In this document: positions 1 through 8,629 of the stretch, piece after piece | How positions within the stretch are numbered: position 1 is the first letter of the stretch | Layout of the letters: the number at the start of each line of letters is the position of its first letter | Assembly: GCF_900108335.1 (NCBI RefSeq) | Contig: NZ_FNVT01000002.1 | Coordinates: 675,620-739,619 of the forward strand | From: Nonomuraea solani | GTDB lineage: Bacteria > Actinomycetota > Actinomycetes > Streptosporangiales > Streptosporangiaceae | Direction: 5' to 3' | DNA: 64,000 nucleotides | The notes under the pieces: model-generated | The model's database searches: none | The model's input: only the letters and a program-made list of their open reading frames with translations | Told to the model about the DNA's origin: nothing | Position numbers and translations under genes: made by a program

Positions 1-1459
1 CCTGCGAGGTGAGGCCGGTGGAGACGTGGACGCGGCCGTCGGAGGTGATCTGCACGTGCCCGCCCTCGTACGGGCCCACGCCGGTGCCCTCGACGTAGCA
101 GCCGATGCCGATGCCCCGCCCCGGGCGCCGTTCGAAGGAGTCCCAGCCGATCAGCTCCTTGATCATGCGGAGCATCTCCGGGTAGTTCCCGCTGTCGTAG
201 ATGAGCGGCCGGCCGTCCTGGAACGTCATGCCCTGGTCGTACGGGAACTCCTCTGGCCGGATGAGGTTGACCTCCCGCACGTCCGTGCGATCCTTGCCCA
301 GGTAGCGGGCGATCTTGTCCATCGTGCGTTCCATGCAGAACACGCCCTGCGGCCGCCCGGCCCCCCGATACGGGGTGACCTGCACCGTGTTGGTGTAGAC
401 GGCGGTGAACTCGACCCGGTAGGCCCCCGGCTTGTACGGCCCCAGCAACTGCGTCGAGGTGATGATCGGGACGATGATCCCGTAAGGGGTGTAGGCCCCG
501 TGGTCGTGCAGAATCGTCACGTCGAGCCCCAGCACGCGCCCGTCGTCGTCGAACCCCACCCGCACGTGCTGCACCTGCGCCCGCTCGTGCGCGGACGAGA
601 CGAAGTGCTCGCGACGGTCTTCAGCCCACTTGACCTCGCGCCCGAGCGTCATCGCGGCCCACGGGACGAGCACCTCCTCCGGCCACGGGTGCACGATCTT
701 CACTCCGAAGCCGCCGCCCACGTCGGGGGCGATCACCTCGACCTGCGGCAGCGGCAGCCCGAGCGCGGCGGCCACGGCCATGCGGACGCTGGTGGAGGTC
801 TGGGTGCTGGAGTAGACGCGCAGGTCCCGGCCGTCCCAGCGGGCGTACACGCCGCGGCCCTCCAGCGGCATGCTGGCGCTGCGCTCGATGTCGAGCCGGA
901 AGGCCAGCGTGTGCGGCGCCGCCTCGATGGCCTCCCTGGCGCCGCGCCCGCCGGCCGGCGCGACCTCCTGGACGAGGTGGGCGCCGACGTTGCCGGGCAC
1001 GTCCTCGTGCACGAGCTGGGCGCCCTGCACGGACTCCTCCAGGCCGACGACCGGCTTGAGCGGCTCGTAGTCCACCTCGATGAGCGCGCAGGCGTCCTCG
1101 GCGGCGTAGCGGTCGGTGGCCACGACCATGACCACCGGCTCGCCCACGTGCCTGACGAGCTCCCTGGCCAGCGGGTACGCGGTGCGCCCGTGCGTGAGCG
1201 CCGGGTGCGGGATCAGCAGCGGCAGCGCCCGGCCGACCCGCTCGGGCAGGTCCTCCCAGGTGTAGATGGCGACGAGCCCCTCGACGTCGAGGGCCGCCGT
1301 GACGTCCACGTCGCGAATACGGGCGTGGGCGTGCGGCGAGCGCACGAACGCCGCCGCCAGGGCCTCGCCCCCGAGGTCGTCGAGGTAGCGGCCCTGCCCG
1401 GTGAGCAGTCTGGGGTCCTCGCGGCGCGCCACGGGCTCCCCGAACAGCTTCGTCGTCAT
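1..1459 (-). CDS. Molybdenum hydroxylase large (Mo-cofactor) subunit, xanthine dehydrogenase family, 3' partial
   Basis: Large molybdopterin-binding subunit of a xanthine-dehydrogenase/CoxL-family enzyme; about 486 codons are visible and the C-terminus lies beyond the left edge. It opens MTTKLFGEPVARREDPRLL, usual for this subunit, and carries PYRGAGRP at residues 363-370 near the Mo centre. That is the purine/aldehyde-oxidase form of the loop, not the AYxCSFR loop of true CO dehydrogenase, so CO oxidation is unlikely. Its ATG overlaps the stop of the [2Fe-2S] subunit gene (ATGA), so the FAD, FeS and Mo subunits form one coupled operon. The permeases and PucR upstream suggest a purine such as xanthine or hypoxanthine as substrate; that part is inference. 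Confidence 0.93.
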   Translation of the reverse strand, partial: MTTKLFGEPVARREDPRLLTGQGRYLDDLGGEALAAAFVRSPHAHARIRDVDVTAALDVEGLVAIYTWEDLPERVGRALPLLIPHPALTHGRTAYPLARELVRHVGEPVVMVVATDRYAAEDACALIEVDYEPLKPVVGLEESVQGAQLVHEDVPGNVGAHLVQEVAPAGGRGAREAIEAAPHTLAFRLDIERSASMPLEGRGVYARWDGRDLRVYSSTQTSTSVRMAVAAALGLPLPQVEVIAPDVGGGFGVKIVHPWPEEVLVPWAAMTLGREVKWAEDRREHFVSSAHERAQVQHVRVGFDDDGRVLGLDVTILHDHGAYTPYGIIVPIITSTQLLGPYKPGAYRVEFTAVYTNTVQVTPYRGAGRPQGVFCMERTMDKIARYLGKDRTDVREVNLIRPEEFPYDQGMTFQDGRPLIYDSGNYPEMLRMIKELIGWDSFERRPGRGIGIGCYVEGTGVGPYEGGHVQITSDGRVHVSTGLTSQ

Positions 1460-1935
1460 GCTTCCTCCGCCAGCAGCTCGGCGGCCCGGTGGACGGCCTT
1501 GACGATGTTCTGGTAGCCGGTGCAGCGGCACAGGTTGCCGGAGATGCCCTCCACGACCTCCTCCTCGGTGGGCGCCGGGTTCTCCTGGAGCAGGGCGGTC
1601 ACCGTGCACAGGAAGCCCGGGGTGCAGAACCCGCACTGGAGCCCGTGGCACTCGGCGAACGCGCGCTGCACCGGCGACAGGCCGCCGTCCTGGCCGGCCA
1701 GGCCCTCGACGGTGGTGAGCTCGGCGCCGTCGACCGTGACGGCGAACGTCAGGCAGGAACGGATCGGGCGGCCGTCGAGCAGCACCGTGCAGCAGCCGCA
1801 GACGCCGTGCTCGCAGCCGACGTGGGTGCCGGTGAGGCCGAGGTCGTGGCGCAGGCAGTCGGACAGCAGGCGGCGGGCGGGCACGCGGACGCGCCGGGCC
1901 GTGCCGTTCACGACGAGCGTGATCTCATGCTCCAC
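1456..1935 (-). CDS. Molybdenum hydroxylase small [2Fe-2S] subunit
   Basis: Two-cluster iron-sulfur subunit (159 aa, normal for the family) that passes electrons from the Mo centre to the FAD subunit. The plant-type ferredoxin cluster is bound by CEHGVCGCC (Cys41, 46, 49) and Cys61; the second, helical-domain cluster by CGFC and CRCTGYQNI near the C-terminus. I chose the GTG at 1935 (reading MEHEITLVVNG) because an excellent purine-rich ribosome site (gggaggggg) precedes it and the protein then starts exactly where homologues do; the longer reading frame upstream belongs to the FAD gene, which it overlaps by 11 bases. The stop overlaps the start of the Mo subunit. Confidence 0.95.
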   Translation of the reverse strand: MEHEITLVVNGTARRVRVPARRLLSDCLRHDLGLTGTHVGCEHGVCGCCTVLLDGRPIRSCLTFAVTVDGAELTTVEGLAGQDGGLSPVQRAFAECHGLQCGFCTPGFLCTVTALLQENPAPTEEEVVEGISGNLCRCTGYQNIVKAVHRAAELLAEEA

Positions 1936-2794
1936 GGGCCGCCGCCCCCTCCCGCGCCGCGTTGCGCAGCGCCCGCTCGGCCAGCACGCCCACCAGGTAC
2001 CGCCGGTAGGCGGCGGAGGCGTGAATGTCGGTCTCGGGCTCGGCCGCGTCCCGTACGCGCGCCACCGCGGCCGCCCAGTCGCTCTCACGGACGGTACGGC
2101 CCGCGCACGTCTCCCCCAGCTCCACGACCACGGGAGCGGGCCCGACCCCGACACACGCGACCCTGGCGTCGGTGACCAGCTCATCAACGGTGACGACGAC
2201 CGCGCAGACCCCGGCCAGCGCGTAGTCGCCATGCCTGCGGGCGATCTCCTCGAAGGCGCACCCGGTGCCCGGCCCCAGCGCCGGGAAGAACGCCGACACG
2301 GCCAGCTCGCCCGCCTCGACCGCCGACTCCATGGGCCCGGTGAAGAAGTCGCGCGCGTCCACCTCCCGCACCGCCATCGCGCCGGCGTCGCAGCGGGCCA
2401 CCCGTACGCGTCCGCCCAGGACGGCCAGCACGGCGGGCAGCTCGGCGGCCGGGTCGGCGTGCACGAGACTGCCCACCACCGTGCCCCGGTTGCGGATCAC
2501 GGGGTGCGCGACCAGCTTGAGCGCCTTCGTGAGCAGCGGATGCGCGCCGGCCCGCTCCGCGTCGGCATGCCTGACCAGCGCGCCGACGCTCACCCCGGCC
2601 TCGTCCGCCTCCAGGGTGGCCAGGGAGCCGATCCGGTTGATGTCGACGAGGTGCTTGGGCGCCGCCAGCCGCATGTTCAGCATCGGGATGAGGCTCTGGC
2701 CGCCGGCCAGCACCTTGCCGCGTGACTCCGCCAGGGTCCGCAGCGCCTCACCGAGCTCGCGGGGCGCGTGGTATTCGAACGGCGGCGGCTTCAC
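1925..2794 (-). CDS. Molybdenum hydroxylase medium FAD-binding subunit
   Basis: FAD subunit (289 aa, CoxM/CutB/XdhB type) of the molybdenum hydroxylase. Visible are the N-terminal FAD loop AGGQSLIPMLNMR (about residues 32-44), the second FAD loop NRGTVVGSLVHADPAAE around residue 100, and a C-terminal CO-dehydrogenase-flavoprotein domain. The start is the GTG at 2794, which overlaps the TGA of the permease gene (GTGA) and gives the usual opening KPPPFEYHAPRELGEAL. The order permease, FAD, FeS, Mo with overlapping ends indicates a single transcript linking uptake to oxidation of the substrate. Confidence 0.93.
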   Translation of the reverse strand: MKPPPFEYHAPRELGEALRTLAESRGKVLAGGQSLIPMLNMRLAAPKHLVDINRIGSLATLEADEAGVSVGALVRHADAERAGAHPLLTKALKLVAHPVIRNRGTVVGSLVHADPAAELPAVLAVLGGRVRVARCDAGAMAVREVDARDFFTGPMESAVEAGELAVSAFFPALGPGTGCAFEEIARRHGDYALAGVCAVVVTVDELVTDARVACVGVGPAPVVVELGETCAGRTVRESDWAAAVARVRDAAEPETDIHASAAYRRYLVGVLAERALRNAAREGAAARGA

Positions 2795-4203
2795 CCGGCC
2801 TCGCTTCTGGCGGGCTCGGGGGATCGGCCCGCGATGGCGCGCAGCAGGTGGTATCCGCCCAGCACCACGATCGTGCCGAGCGCGATGCCCTCCAGGGTGA
2901 AGTCCCCGCCGATGAAGTGCTGCACAGGTCCGATGGCCAGGATGATTCCCGCCCCGATCGGAACCATGTTCACGGGGTCGGCGAAGTTCACCCTGTTCTC
3001 GATCCAGATCTTGGCGCCGAGCAGGCCGATCATGCCGTACAGGATGACGGTCACCCCGCCGAGCACCCCGCCAGGGGTGGCCGCGACCAGCGCCCCGAAC
3101 TTGGGGCAGAGGCCGAACAGGATGGCGATGATCCCGGCGATGTAGTAGGCGGCGGTCGAGTAGACCTTGGTGGCCGCCATGACCCCGATGTTCTCGGCGT
3201 ACGTCGTCGTGGGCGAGCCGCCGACCGCGCTCGTGACCACGGTGCCGACCCCGTCGGCGAGCACGGCGCGGCCCACGTACGGGTCCACGTCGGTCCCGGT
3301 CATCTCGCCCACGGCCTTGACGTGCCCGATGTTCTCCGCGATCAGCGCGATCACCGCGGGCAGCACCAGCAGCACGGCCGAGGTCTTGAAGTCGGGCGCG
3401 TGGAAGTCCGGCAGCCCGAACCACGGCGCCGCGGCGACCCCGTCGAAGCTCACCCGGTCGTGCGGGAGCGCGGTCGCGACGCAGTACGTGCCCTCGGCCG
3501 GGCAGGTGGCGCCGGCCGCGTCCCGCAGGTTGACGCCGGGCAGCACGGACGTGATCGGCCCCGCCGTCCGGTCCAGCACCCACGACAGCACGAACCCGGC
3601 CACGAGCCCGACCAGCACGCCGATGCGCCCGATGAACCCCTTGAACAGCACGATCACCACGAACGTGATCAGCATCGTGACGAGCGCGACCCAGTGGTCC
3701 TGCGGCCAGTAGACGTCCGCCACCACGAACGCCAGCCCGAACCCGATGAGCATCACGACCGCGCCGGTGACCACCGGCGGGAAGACGCGGTGGATGATCT
3801 GCACGCCGAGGAAGTGGATCGCCAGCCCGGCCAGCGCCAGCACGAGCCCGGCGACCAGGATGGCGCCGGTCACGATCGCGTCCGCCGCCGCGGGGTCACC
3901 GCCCGCGGCCGCCCTGATGGCGAACACCCCGCCCACGAAGGACGCGCTGGTGCCCAGGTAGCTGGGCACCTTGCCCTTCACGATCAGCAGGAACATGATC
4001 GTCGCGACGCCCGACATCATCACGGCGACGTTCGGATCCAGCCCCATCACCAGGGGGAACACGAAGGTCGCGCCGAACATCGCGATCACGTGCTGCGCGC
4101 CGAACCCCACCATCCGGGGCCAGCTCAGTCTCTCGTCGGGCCTGACCACCTCGCCGGGGGCGAGATGCCTGCCGTCACCGTGTTTGGTCCATCCGACAAC
4201 CAT
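2791..4203 (-). CDS. NCS2 nucleobase (xanthine/uracil) permease, copy 1
   Basis: Integral membrane nucleobase:cation symporter of the NCS2/NAT family (470 aa, about 14 hydrophobic segments). The family opening QHVIAMFGATFVFPLVMGL and the substrate-site signature ENIGVMAATK are both present. It is translationally coupled to the molybdenum hydroxylase genes downstream, so xanthine or a related purine is the most likely cargo; uracil cannot be excluded because sequence alone does not separate the two in this subfamily. A second, closely similar permease lies 149 bases upstream. This copy has a longer extracytoplasmic loop around residues 225-255 containing two Cys residues that the other copy lacks. 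Confidence 0.94.
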   Translation of the reverse strand: MVVGWTKHGDGRHLAPGEVVRPDERLSWPRMVGFGAQHVIAMFGATFVFPLVMGLDPNVAVMMSGVATIMFLLIVKGKVPSYLGTSASFVGGVFAIRAAAGGDPAAADAIVTGAILVAGLVLALAGLAIHFLGVQIIHRVFPPVVTGAVVMLIGFGLAFVVADVYWPQDHWVALVTMLITFVVIVLFKGFIGRIGVLVGLVAGFVLSWVLDRTAGPITSVLPGVNLRDAAGATCPAEGTYCVATALPHDRVSFDGVAAAPWFGLPDFHAPDFKTSAVLLVLPAVIALIAENIGHVKAVGEMTGTDVDPYVGRAVLADGVGTVVTSAVGGSPTTTYAENIGVMAATKVYSTAAYYIAGIIAILFGLCPKFGALVAATPGGVLGGVTVILYGMIGLLGAKIWIENRVNFADPVNMVPIGAGIILAIGPVQHFIGGDFTLEGIALGTIVVLGGYHLLRAIAGRSPEPARSEAG

Positions 4204-4352
4204 GGAGAGCCCCTCTATGTACTGGGCGCTGGGCCGGCGACACGTTCCGTTGCGGGCACATTAGGCCCGCTGGCACGCTCCTACACGGGCATGATCTGCC
4301 AAATCTGCGCCGACGACCAGACATAACCTCGCGCACATGGGTGTGAGCGGCC

Positions 4353-5660
4353 CTAGCGGCGGGTGACGCGCAGCAGGTGGTAGCCGGCCAGGAGCACGAT
4401 CGTGCCGAGCGCGATGCCGCTGAGCGCGAAGGTGCCGGTGATGGGGAACGCGACGGGGCCGATGGCGCAGATGATGCCCGCGCCGACGGGGACGAGGTTG
4501 ACCGGGTCCGACAGGTTCACCCGGTTCTCGATCCAGATCTTGGCGCCGAGCAGGCCGATCATGCCGTACAGGATGGTCGTCACCCCACCCAGCACCCCGC
4601 CGGGGGTGGCGGCGATGAGCGCCCCGAACTTCGGGCAGAGCCCGAACAGGATCGCGATGACCGCCGCGATGTAGTACGCGGCGGTCGAGTAGACCTTGGT
4701 GGCCGCCATGACGCCGATGTTCTCGGCGTACGTGGTCGTGGCCGAGCCGCCCACCGACGTCGCCACCACGGTCCCGACGCCGTCGGCCAGCACCGCCCGC
4801 CCCATGTACGCGTCCACGTCGGCCCCGGTCATCTCCCCCACGGCCTTGACGTGCCCCACGTTCTCGGCGATGAGCGCGATCACCACGGGCAGTACCAGCA
4901 CGATGGCGGACACCTCGAACACGGGTCCGTGCAGCGACGGCAGCCCCACCCAGTCGGCCCGGGCGACGCCCTCCAGGTTCACCCGGAAGTGCTCGGTCAC
5001 CGCCCCGCTGTCGTCCGGCGCCGTGATCTTCCCGCCGGCCAGGTCCCACACCCAGGACAGCACGAACCCGAACACGAGCCCGAGCAGCACCCCGATCCGG
5101 CCCAGGAACCCCCGGAACACCCCGATGAACACGAACGTGGCCGCCATGGTCAGCAGCGCCACCCACGGGTCCTTCGGCCAGTAGACGTCCGCCGCCACGT
5201 AGGCCATCCCGAACCCGATGAGCATCACCACGCCGCCGGTGACGATGGGCGGGAAGACCCGATGGATGACGCCGACGCCCAGCTTGTGAATGGCGAACCC
5301 GCACAGGGCCAGCACGACGCCGACGACGAGCAGCGCCCCGGTGACGGTCCCGTCGCCTCCCCCGGCCGCCCTGATCGCCACCACGGCCCCGACGAACGAC
5401 GCGCTGGACCCCACGTAGCTGGGGATCTTCCCCTTGACGATCAGCAGGAAGATGATGGTCGCGACCCCCGACATCATCACGGCGAGGTTGGCGTCGAGGC
5501 CCATGACGAGCGGGAACACGAAGGTCGCGCCGAACATCGCGATGACGTGCTGCGCCCCGATCCCCACCATCCTGGGCCAGCTGAGGCGTTCGTCGGGCTT
5601 GACCACCTCACCCGGCGTCAGGTGTTTCCCATCCCCGTGCACCTTCCACCCGAACGCCAC
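4353..5660 (-). CDS. NCS2 nucleobase (xanthine/uracil) permease, copy 2
   Basis: Paralogue of the adjacent permease (435 aa), nearly identical over the first 80 residues and through the signature segment ENIGVMAATKVYSTAAYYIA, but diverged in the central loop. The GTG start at 5660 is preceded by a GAGGTG ribosome site. A gap of about 150 bases on either side leaves room for its own promoter. Keeping two copies suggests different substrates or affinities (for example xanthine against uracil or urate), which is inference. The gene belongs to the purine island headed by pucR. Confidence 0.94.
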   Translation of the reverse strand: MAFGWKVHGDGKHLTPGEVVKPDERLSWPRMVGIGAQHVIAMFGATFVFPLVMGLDANLAVMMSGVATIIFLLIVKGKIPSYVGSSASFVGAVVAIRAAGGGDGTVTGALLVVGVVLALCGFAIHKLGVGVIHRVFPPIVTGGVVMLIGFGMAYVAADVYWPKDPWVALLTMAATFVFIGVFRGFLGRIGVLLGLVFGFVLSWVWDLAGGKITAPDDSGAVTEHFRVNLEGVARADWVGLPSLHGPVFEVSAIVLVLPVVIALIAENVGHVKAVGEMTGADVDAYMGRAVLADGVGTVVATSVGGSATTTYAENIGVMAATKVYSTAAYYIAAVIAILFGLCPKFGALIAATPGGVLGGVTTILYGMIGLLGAKIWIENRVNLSDPVNLVPVGAGIICAIGPVAFPITGTFALSGIALGTIVLLAGYHLLRVTRR

Positions 5661-5810
5661 GACCGCACCTCAATCTCCCGCCTGACCAGCGGGTATGTCT
5701 CCTACCTGATCTCGGAGAGCACAATAGAGGGTGCTGATCAGTTCCAGTACGGCGGGCACTCCGTTCCCGGGCTTTACGGCTCTCGCCCCAGGGGCGGTTT
5801 CTTCTTCGAT

Positions 5811-6023
5811 CTACTCCACCCTGATCGAGAACCCCTCCCCGCTGACCACCTGCCCGGTCCGGATCTTGGCCCGCTTCCTCAGCTCGACCTCACCGTCCAC
5901 CATCACCATCCCCTCGGCGATGAGGTGTTTGGCCATGCCTCCCGTCTCCGTGATGCCGCAATATTTCAGCAGGTCACACAGCGGGATGTACTCGGAGCGC
6001 AGTTCGAAGTCCACGGCCCCCAA
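5811..6023 (-). CDS. Small S4-domain RNA-binding protein (YbcJ-like)
   Basis: A 70-residue protein made almost only of an S4 RNA-binding fold: PLCDLLKYCGITETGGMAK, then the strand pair GMVMVDGEVELRKRAKI. This matches the YbcJ/RlbA-type stand-alone S4 family, proposed to bind structured RNA such as rRNA. It follows pucR by 13 bases on the same strand and is probably co-transcribed with it. No link between S4 proteins and purine catabolism is known to me, so the pairing may be only positional. Confidence 0.88.
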   Translation of the reverse strand: MGAVDFELRSEYIPLCDLLKYCGITETGGMAKHLIAEGMVMVDGEVELRKRAKIRTGQVVSGEGFSIRVE

Positions 6024-6036
6024 GCCTAGATCCCGC

Positions 6037-7644
6037 CTAGATCCCCCGCATCCGCAGGACGTGCAGGGCCAGGGTCAGGTTGAGGCGCAGGTGGGGGTCG
6101 TCGGTGAAGTTGCCCAGCATGCGCTCCAGTTTCCCGATCCGGTAGCGCAGCGTGTTGTAGTGGAAGTGCAGCCGCCGGGCCGTCTCCGCCACGTTCAGGT
6201 TGGTCTCCAGGAGCACCTGGAGGGTGCGCCGCAGGTCGCCGTTCTCGGCGTCGGCGTCGGAGGCCAGCGGGCCGAGCGTCTCCCGTACGAACGCGTGCAG
6301 TTCGGCCGTGTCGTTGACCAGCGACAGCAGCCGGTACACCCCGAGCTGGTCGAAGTGCGCCACCGCCCCGGGCCCGTGCAGCTGCCGCCCGACCCTGGCG
6401 GCCTTGAGCGCCTGCGAATACGCCTCCGGCAGCGTCTCCGCCCCCGGGCTCGGCCGTGAGGTGCCGGTGGAGAACGTGGCGGGCGGCACGTCGGCGAACG
6501 CCGAGGCGGCGTCCTTGGCCACGCGCGCGGCGTCGAGCGCGGCGTCCACCACGGCCACCACCTCGTGCGAGAACCCGGCCACCGCGCCGCGCGGGTCGTG
6601 CCGCCTGATCGCGGCCGTCCAGCAGGCGACGAGGCGGTCCTGGGCGCTGCGCTCGTCGCCCTCCGGGTCGAGCTCGGCCACCAGCACCGTCACCGGCCGC
6701 GCCAGGTCCCAGCCGAACGCCCTGGCCCGCCCGGTCACCCGTTCCGCCGTGCCGGCCCGCCCGGTGAGCACATCGCGCAGGAAGTCGGCCCGGTACTTGC
6801 TCTCGACGGCGTTGACCGCCTCCTGCCGGGTGACGACGAGCGCGGCGACGGTGGCCGCGCGCTCCAGGATGCCGACGTCGCTGTCCCTGATCGCCCCCGA
6901 CGGGCTGTAGGCCACGATCCGGCCGTGGTGGTGCCCGCCGGCCAGCACCGGGACCGAGGCGAACGAGCGTGCCCGGCCCGCCGCGGGGGAGGCCGGCGGG
7001 CTTTCGCGGGAGCGGGAGACGGACTCGCGCAGGACGGCCACGTGGTCGCCGGGCCCGGCGGTGGCCAGGACGCGGCCGGAGCCGTCCACGGCCGCCACCG
7101 ACACGTCGAGGAGCTGCGCCACCTCGGCGGTGACCTCGCCCAGCCCGCCGCCGGCCAGCACCACCTGGACCAGCGCCCGGTGCGCCTCCTCGGCACGGGC
7201 GAGCACGGCGGCCTGCCGGTTGAGGATGTCGGTGAGCACCTGGTTGAGGATGTCGTCGAAGCCGACGTCGTTGGGCAGCAGGATGAGCGGGAAGCCGAGC
7301 CGGTCCGCCTGCTCGACCATCTCGTCGGGCAGTTCGTCCACGTAGCGCCCGAGTTTGATCGCCAGGGCGGCCAGCCCGCGCTCGTCGAGGTCGGCCACCA
7401 GCCGCCCGAGCGACTGCGGCGTGTTGCGCAGCGGGTAACCGGTGGTGAGCAGCAGTTCGTGCGGCTTGACCCAGGCCAGGATGTCGGGGACCTCCATCAC
7501 GTTGAGCCGCTGCACGATGCGGCCCAGCCCGTGCTCCCCCGCGATCAGCCGGGCGTCGGCGAGGGTGGAGACGCCGAGGACCTCGCCCACGGACACGCCA
7601 TGGATGATCGTTCCGGTGCTCGCGAGACGGACGGGGGGCTCCAT
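6037..7644 (-). CDS. pucR: PucR-family transcriptional regulator of purine catabolism
   Basis: Transcription regulator of 535 aa. The N-terminal PucR sensor domain spans roughly residues 20-140 (GVSVGEVLGVSTLADARLI; HELLLTTGYPLRN), a GGDEF-like/CdaR middle region lies around 280-400, and a C-terminal PucR helix-turn-helix sits at about 475-525 (TNLNVAETARRLHFHYNTLR). In Bacillus, PucR controls uptake and breakdown of purines and allantoin. Here it stands between the permease/hydroxylase genes and the divergent carbamoyltransferase genes, an ideal place to regulate both. CACAAT ends 6 bases before the ATG with CTGACA further upstream, so the mRNA may be leaderless. Confidence 0.93.
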   Translation of the reverse strand: MEPPVRLASTGTIIHGVSVGEVLGVSTLADARLIAGEHGLGRIVQRLNVMEVPDILAWVKPHELLLTTGYPLRNTPQSLGRLVADLDERGLAALAIKLGRYVDELPDEMVEQADRLGFPLILLPNDVGFDDILNQVLTDILNRQAAVLARAEEAHRALVQVVLAGGGLGEVTAEVAQLLDVSVAAVDGSGRVLATAGPGDHVAVLRESVSRSRESPPASPAAGRARSFASVPVLAGGHHHGRIVAYSPSGAIRDSDVGILERAATVAALVVTRQEAVNAVESKYRADFLRDVLTGRAGTAERVTGRARAFGWDLARPVTVLVAELDPEGDERSAQDRLVACWTAAIRRHDPRGAVAGFSHEVVAVVDAALDAARVAKDAASAFADVPPATFSTGTSRPSPGAETLPEAYSQALKAARVGRQLHGPGAVAHFDQLGVYRLLSLVNDTAELHAFVRETLGPLASDADAENGDLRRTLQVLLETNLNVAETARRLHFHYNTLRYRIGKLERMLGNFTDDPHLRLNLTLALHVLRMRGI

Positions 7645-7682
7645 GGGGAAATTGTGAACCCAGAAGCGGTCTGTCAGGAAGA

Positions 7683-7707
7683 GCCAACCTTCCCGCTGAC
7701 TGTTGGC
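7683..7707. promoter_or_regulatory. Candidate PucR operator: GCCAAC-N13-GTTGGC inverted repeat
   Basis: A perfect 6-bp inverted repeat (GCCAAC / GTTGGC, centre spacing 13) lies in the 130-base divergent region between pucR and the carbamoyltransferase operon. Its spacing suits a dimeric regulator. Assignment to PucR is inference from position only. Confidence 0.45.
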
Positions 7708-7713
7708 AAATTT

Positions 7714-7725
7714 CTCCGTACGGAG
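7714..7725. promoter_or_regulatory. 12-bp perfect palindrome CTCCGTACGGAG
   Basis: Perfect palindrome directly downstream of the preceding inverted repeat and about 50 bases before the start of the DUF2877 gene. It could be a second operator site or the core of a regulator half-site pair; nothing else in this short region explains it. Confidence 0.4.
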
Positions 7726-7774
7726 GGTTCTCCGGCCGTTCTACGGTCAGGTCCAAGGTCGGTTGGGAGGTCTG

Positions 7775-8629
7775 GTGACCGTCAGTACTCATGCGCGGCG
7801 TACGCGCGTCCATGTCACGGGCGCGGCCAGTACGGCGGTCCGCCCCGTCCTGGAGGCCCAGCGCCGCCCGGCCCGGGTGCTGGCCGCGTTCCCGGAGGGG
7901 GTGTACCTGGAGGTCAGGACCGACCTGGAGCCTTCGGTGATCGCCGTCATCACGGGCGAGGCCACCCGGCTGCCGAACTCCGTGCTGCTGGCCGGCCCGC
8001 TCCCCCACGTCACGGTGGGTGACGACGCCTCGGTCGGTGACCGGGTGATCGACCTGGGGCCGCTGAGTGTGAGCGTGCGCCGATGGTGGGATCCGGCCCC
8101 GCCGCTGGGTGGGTTCGATCCGGCCCGGCTCGCGGACGTGACGGACCCGCTGATCGGCTCGCCGCCGCCGGGGCTGGCCGGCAACGGCGCCGTGGACCTG
8201 CTGGCGAGCAGTTGCGCGAAGGGCTGGCTGCTGGGGGCGGTGACGGCGGCCGAGCAGCTCGTGGGGCTGGGTCCCGGGCTGACGCCGAGCGGCGACGACG
8301 TGCTGGCGGGGCTGCTGGTGACGCTGCGGCACCTGGGCGCGGCGGCGGGGGCCGAGCGTGCGGTCTGGCTGGCCGACTGGCTGGCGGCGACCGTCACGTT
8401 CGACGCCCGTACGCGGACGACGCCCATCTCGGCCACGCTCCTGCACTGCGCGGCCAGGGGCGAGGCGAGCCCGGAGGTGACCGCGGTGCTGCGCGGCCTG
8501 GCCGGCCGGCAGGCGCTCGAACCGGCGCTGCGCCGCCTGTACCGCCTCGGTCACACCTCGGGCGCCGACCTCGCCCAGGGCATCGCCATCGGGGTGACCG
8601 CCGTGGCCGCGCTGAGCGGGCCGCGGTGA
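7775..8629 (+). CDS. allH: DUF2877 protein, AllH-like subunit of oxamate carbamoyltransferase
   Basis: DUF2877-family protein (284 aa), homologous to E. coli YlbF, now known as AllH, one of three subunits of oxamate carbamoyltransferase (oxalurate + phosphate giving oxamate + carbamoyl phosphate). The family signature GLGPGLTPSGDDVLAGLL is intact in the second half. I chose the GTG at 7775, which has GGGAGG four bases upstream; the open frame further upstream lies in the regulatory region. The stop overlaps the GTG of fdrA, and all three genes of the operon are coupled this way. Assignment rests on the family and on its conserved partners FdrA and DUF1116. Confidence 0.85.
   Translation: MTVSTHARRTRVHVTGAASTAVRPVLEAQRRPARVLAAFPEGVYLEVRTDLEPSVIAVITGEATRLPNSVLLAGPLPHVTVGDDASVGDRVIDLGPLSVSVRRWWDPAPPLGGFDPARLADVTDPLIGSPPPGLAGNGAVDLLASSCAKGWLLGAVTAAEQLVGLGPGLTPSGDDVLAGLLVTLRHLGAAAGAERAVWLADWLAATVTFDARTRTTPISATLLHCAARGEASPEVTAVLRGLAGRQALEPALRRLYRLGHTSGADLAQGIAIGVTAVAALSGPR

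Noticed and set aside
1..2794. CO dehydrogenase (CoxMSL)
   Set aside because: The Mo-site loop is PYRGAGRP rather than AYxCSFR, and the neighbours are purine genes, so a purine hydroxylase is more likely.
4252..4270. GCGGGC / GCCCGC hairpin between the two permease genes
   Set aside because: Only 6 bp, no T tract, and common by chance at this GC content.
2722..4326. Plus-strand frames across the permease genes
   Set aside because: Rich in His, Asp and Arg repeats with no domain; they mirror the hydrophobic permease codons.
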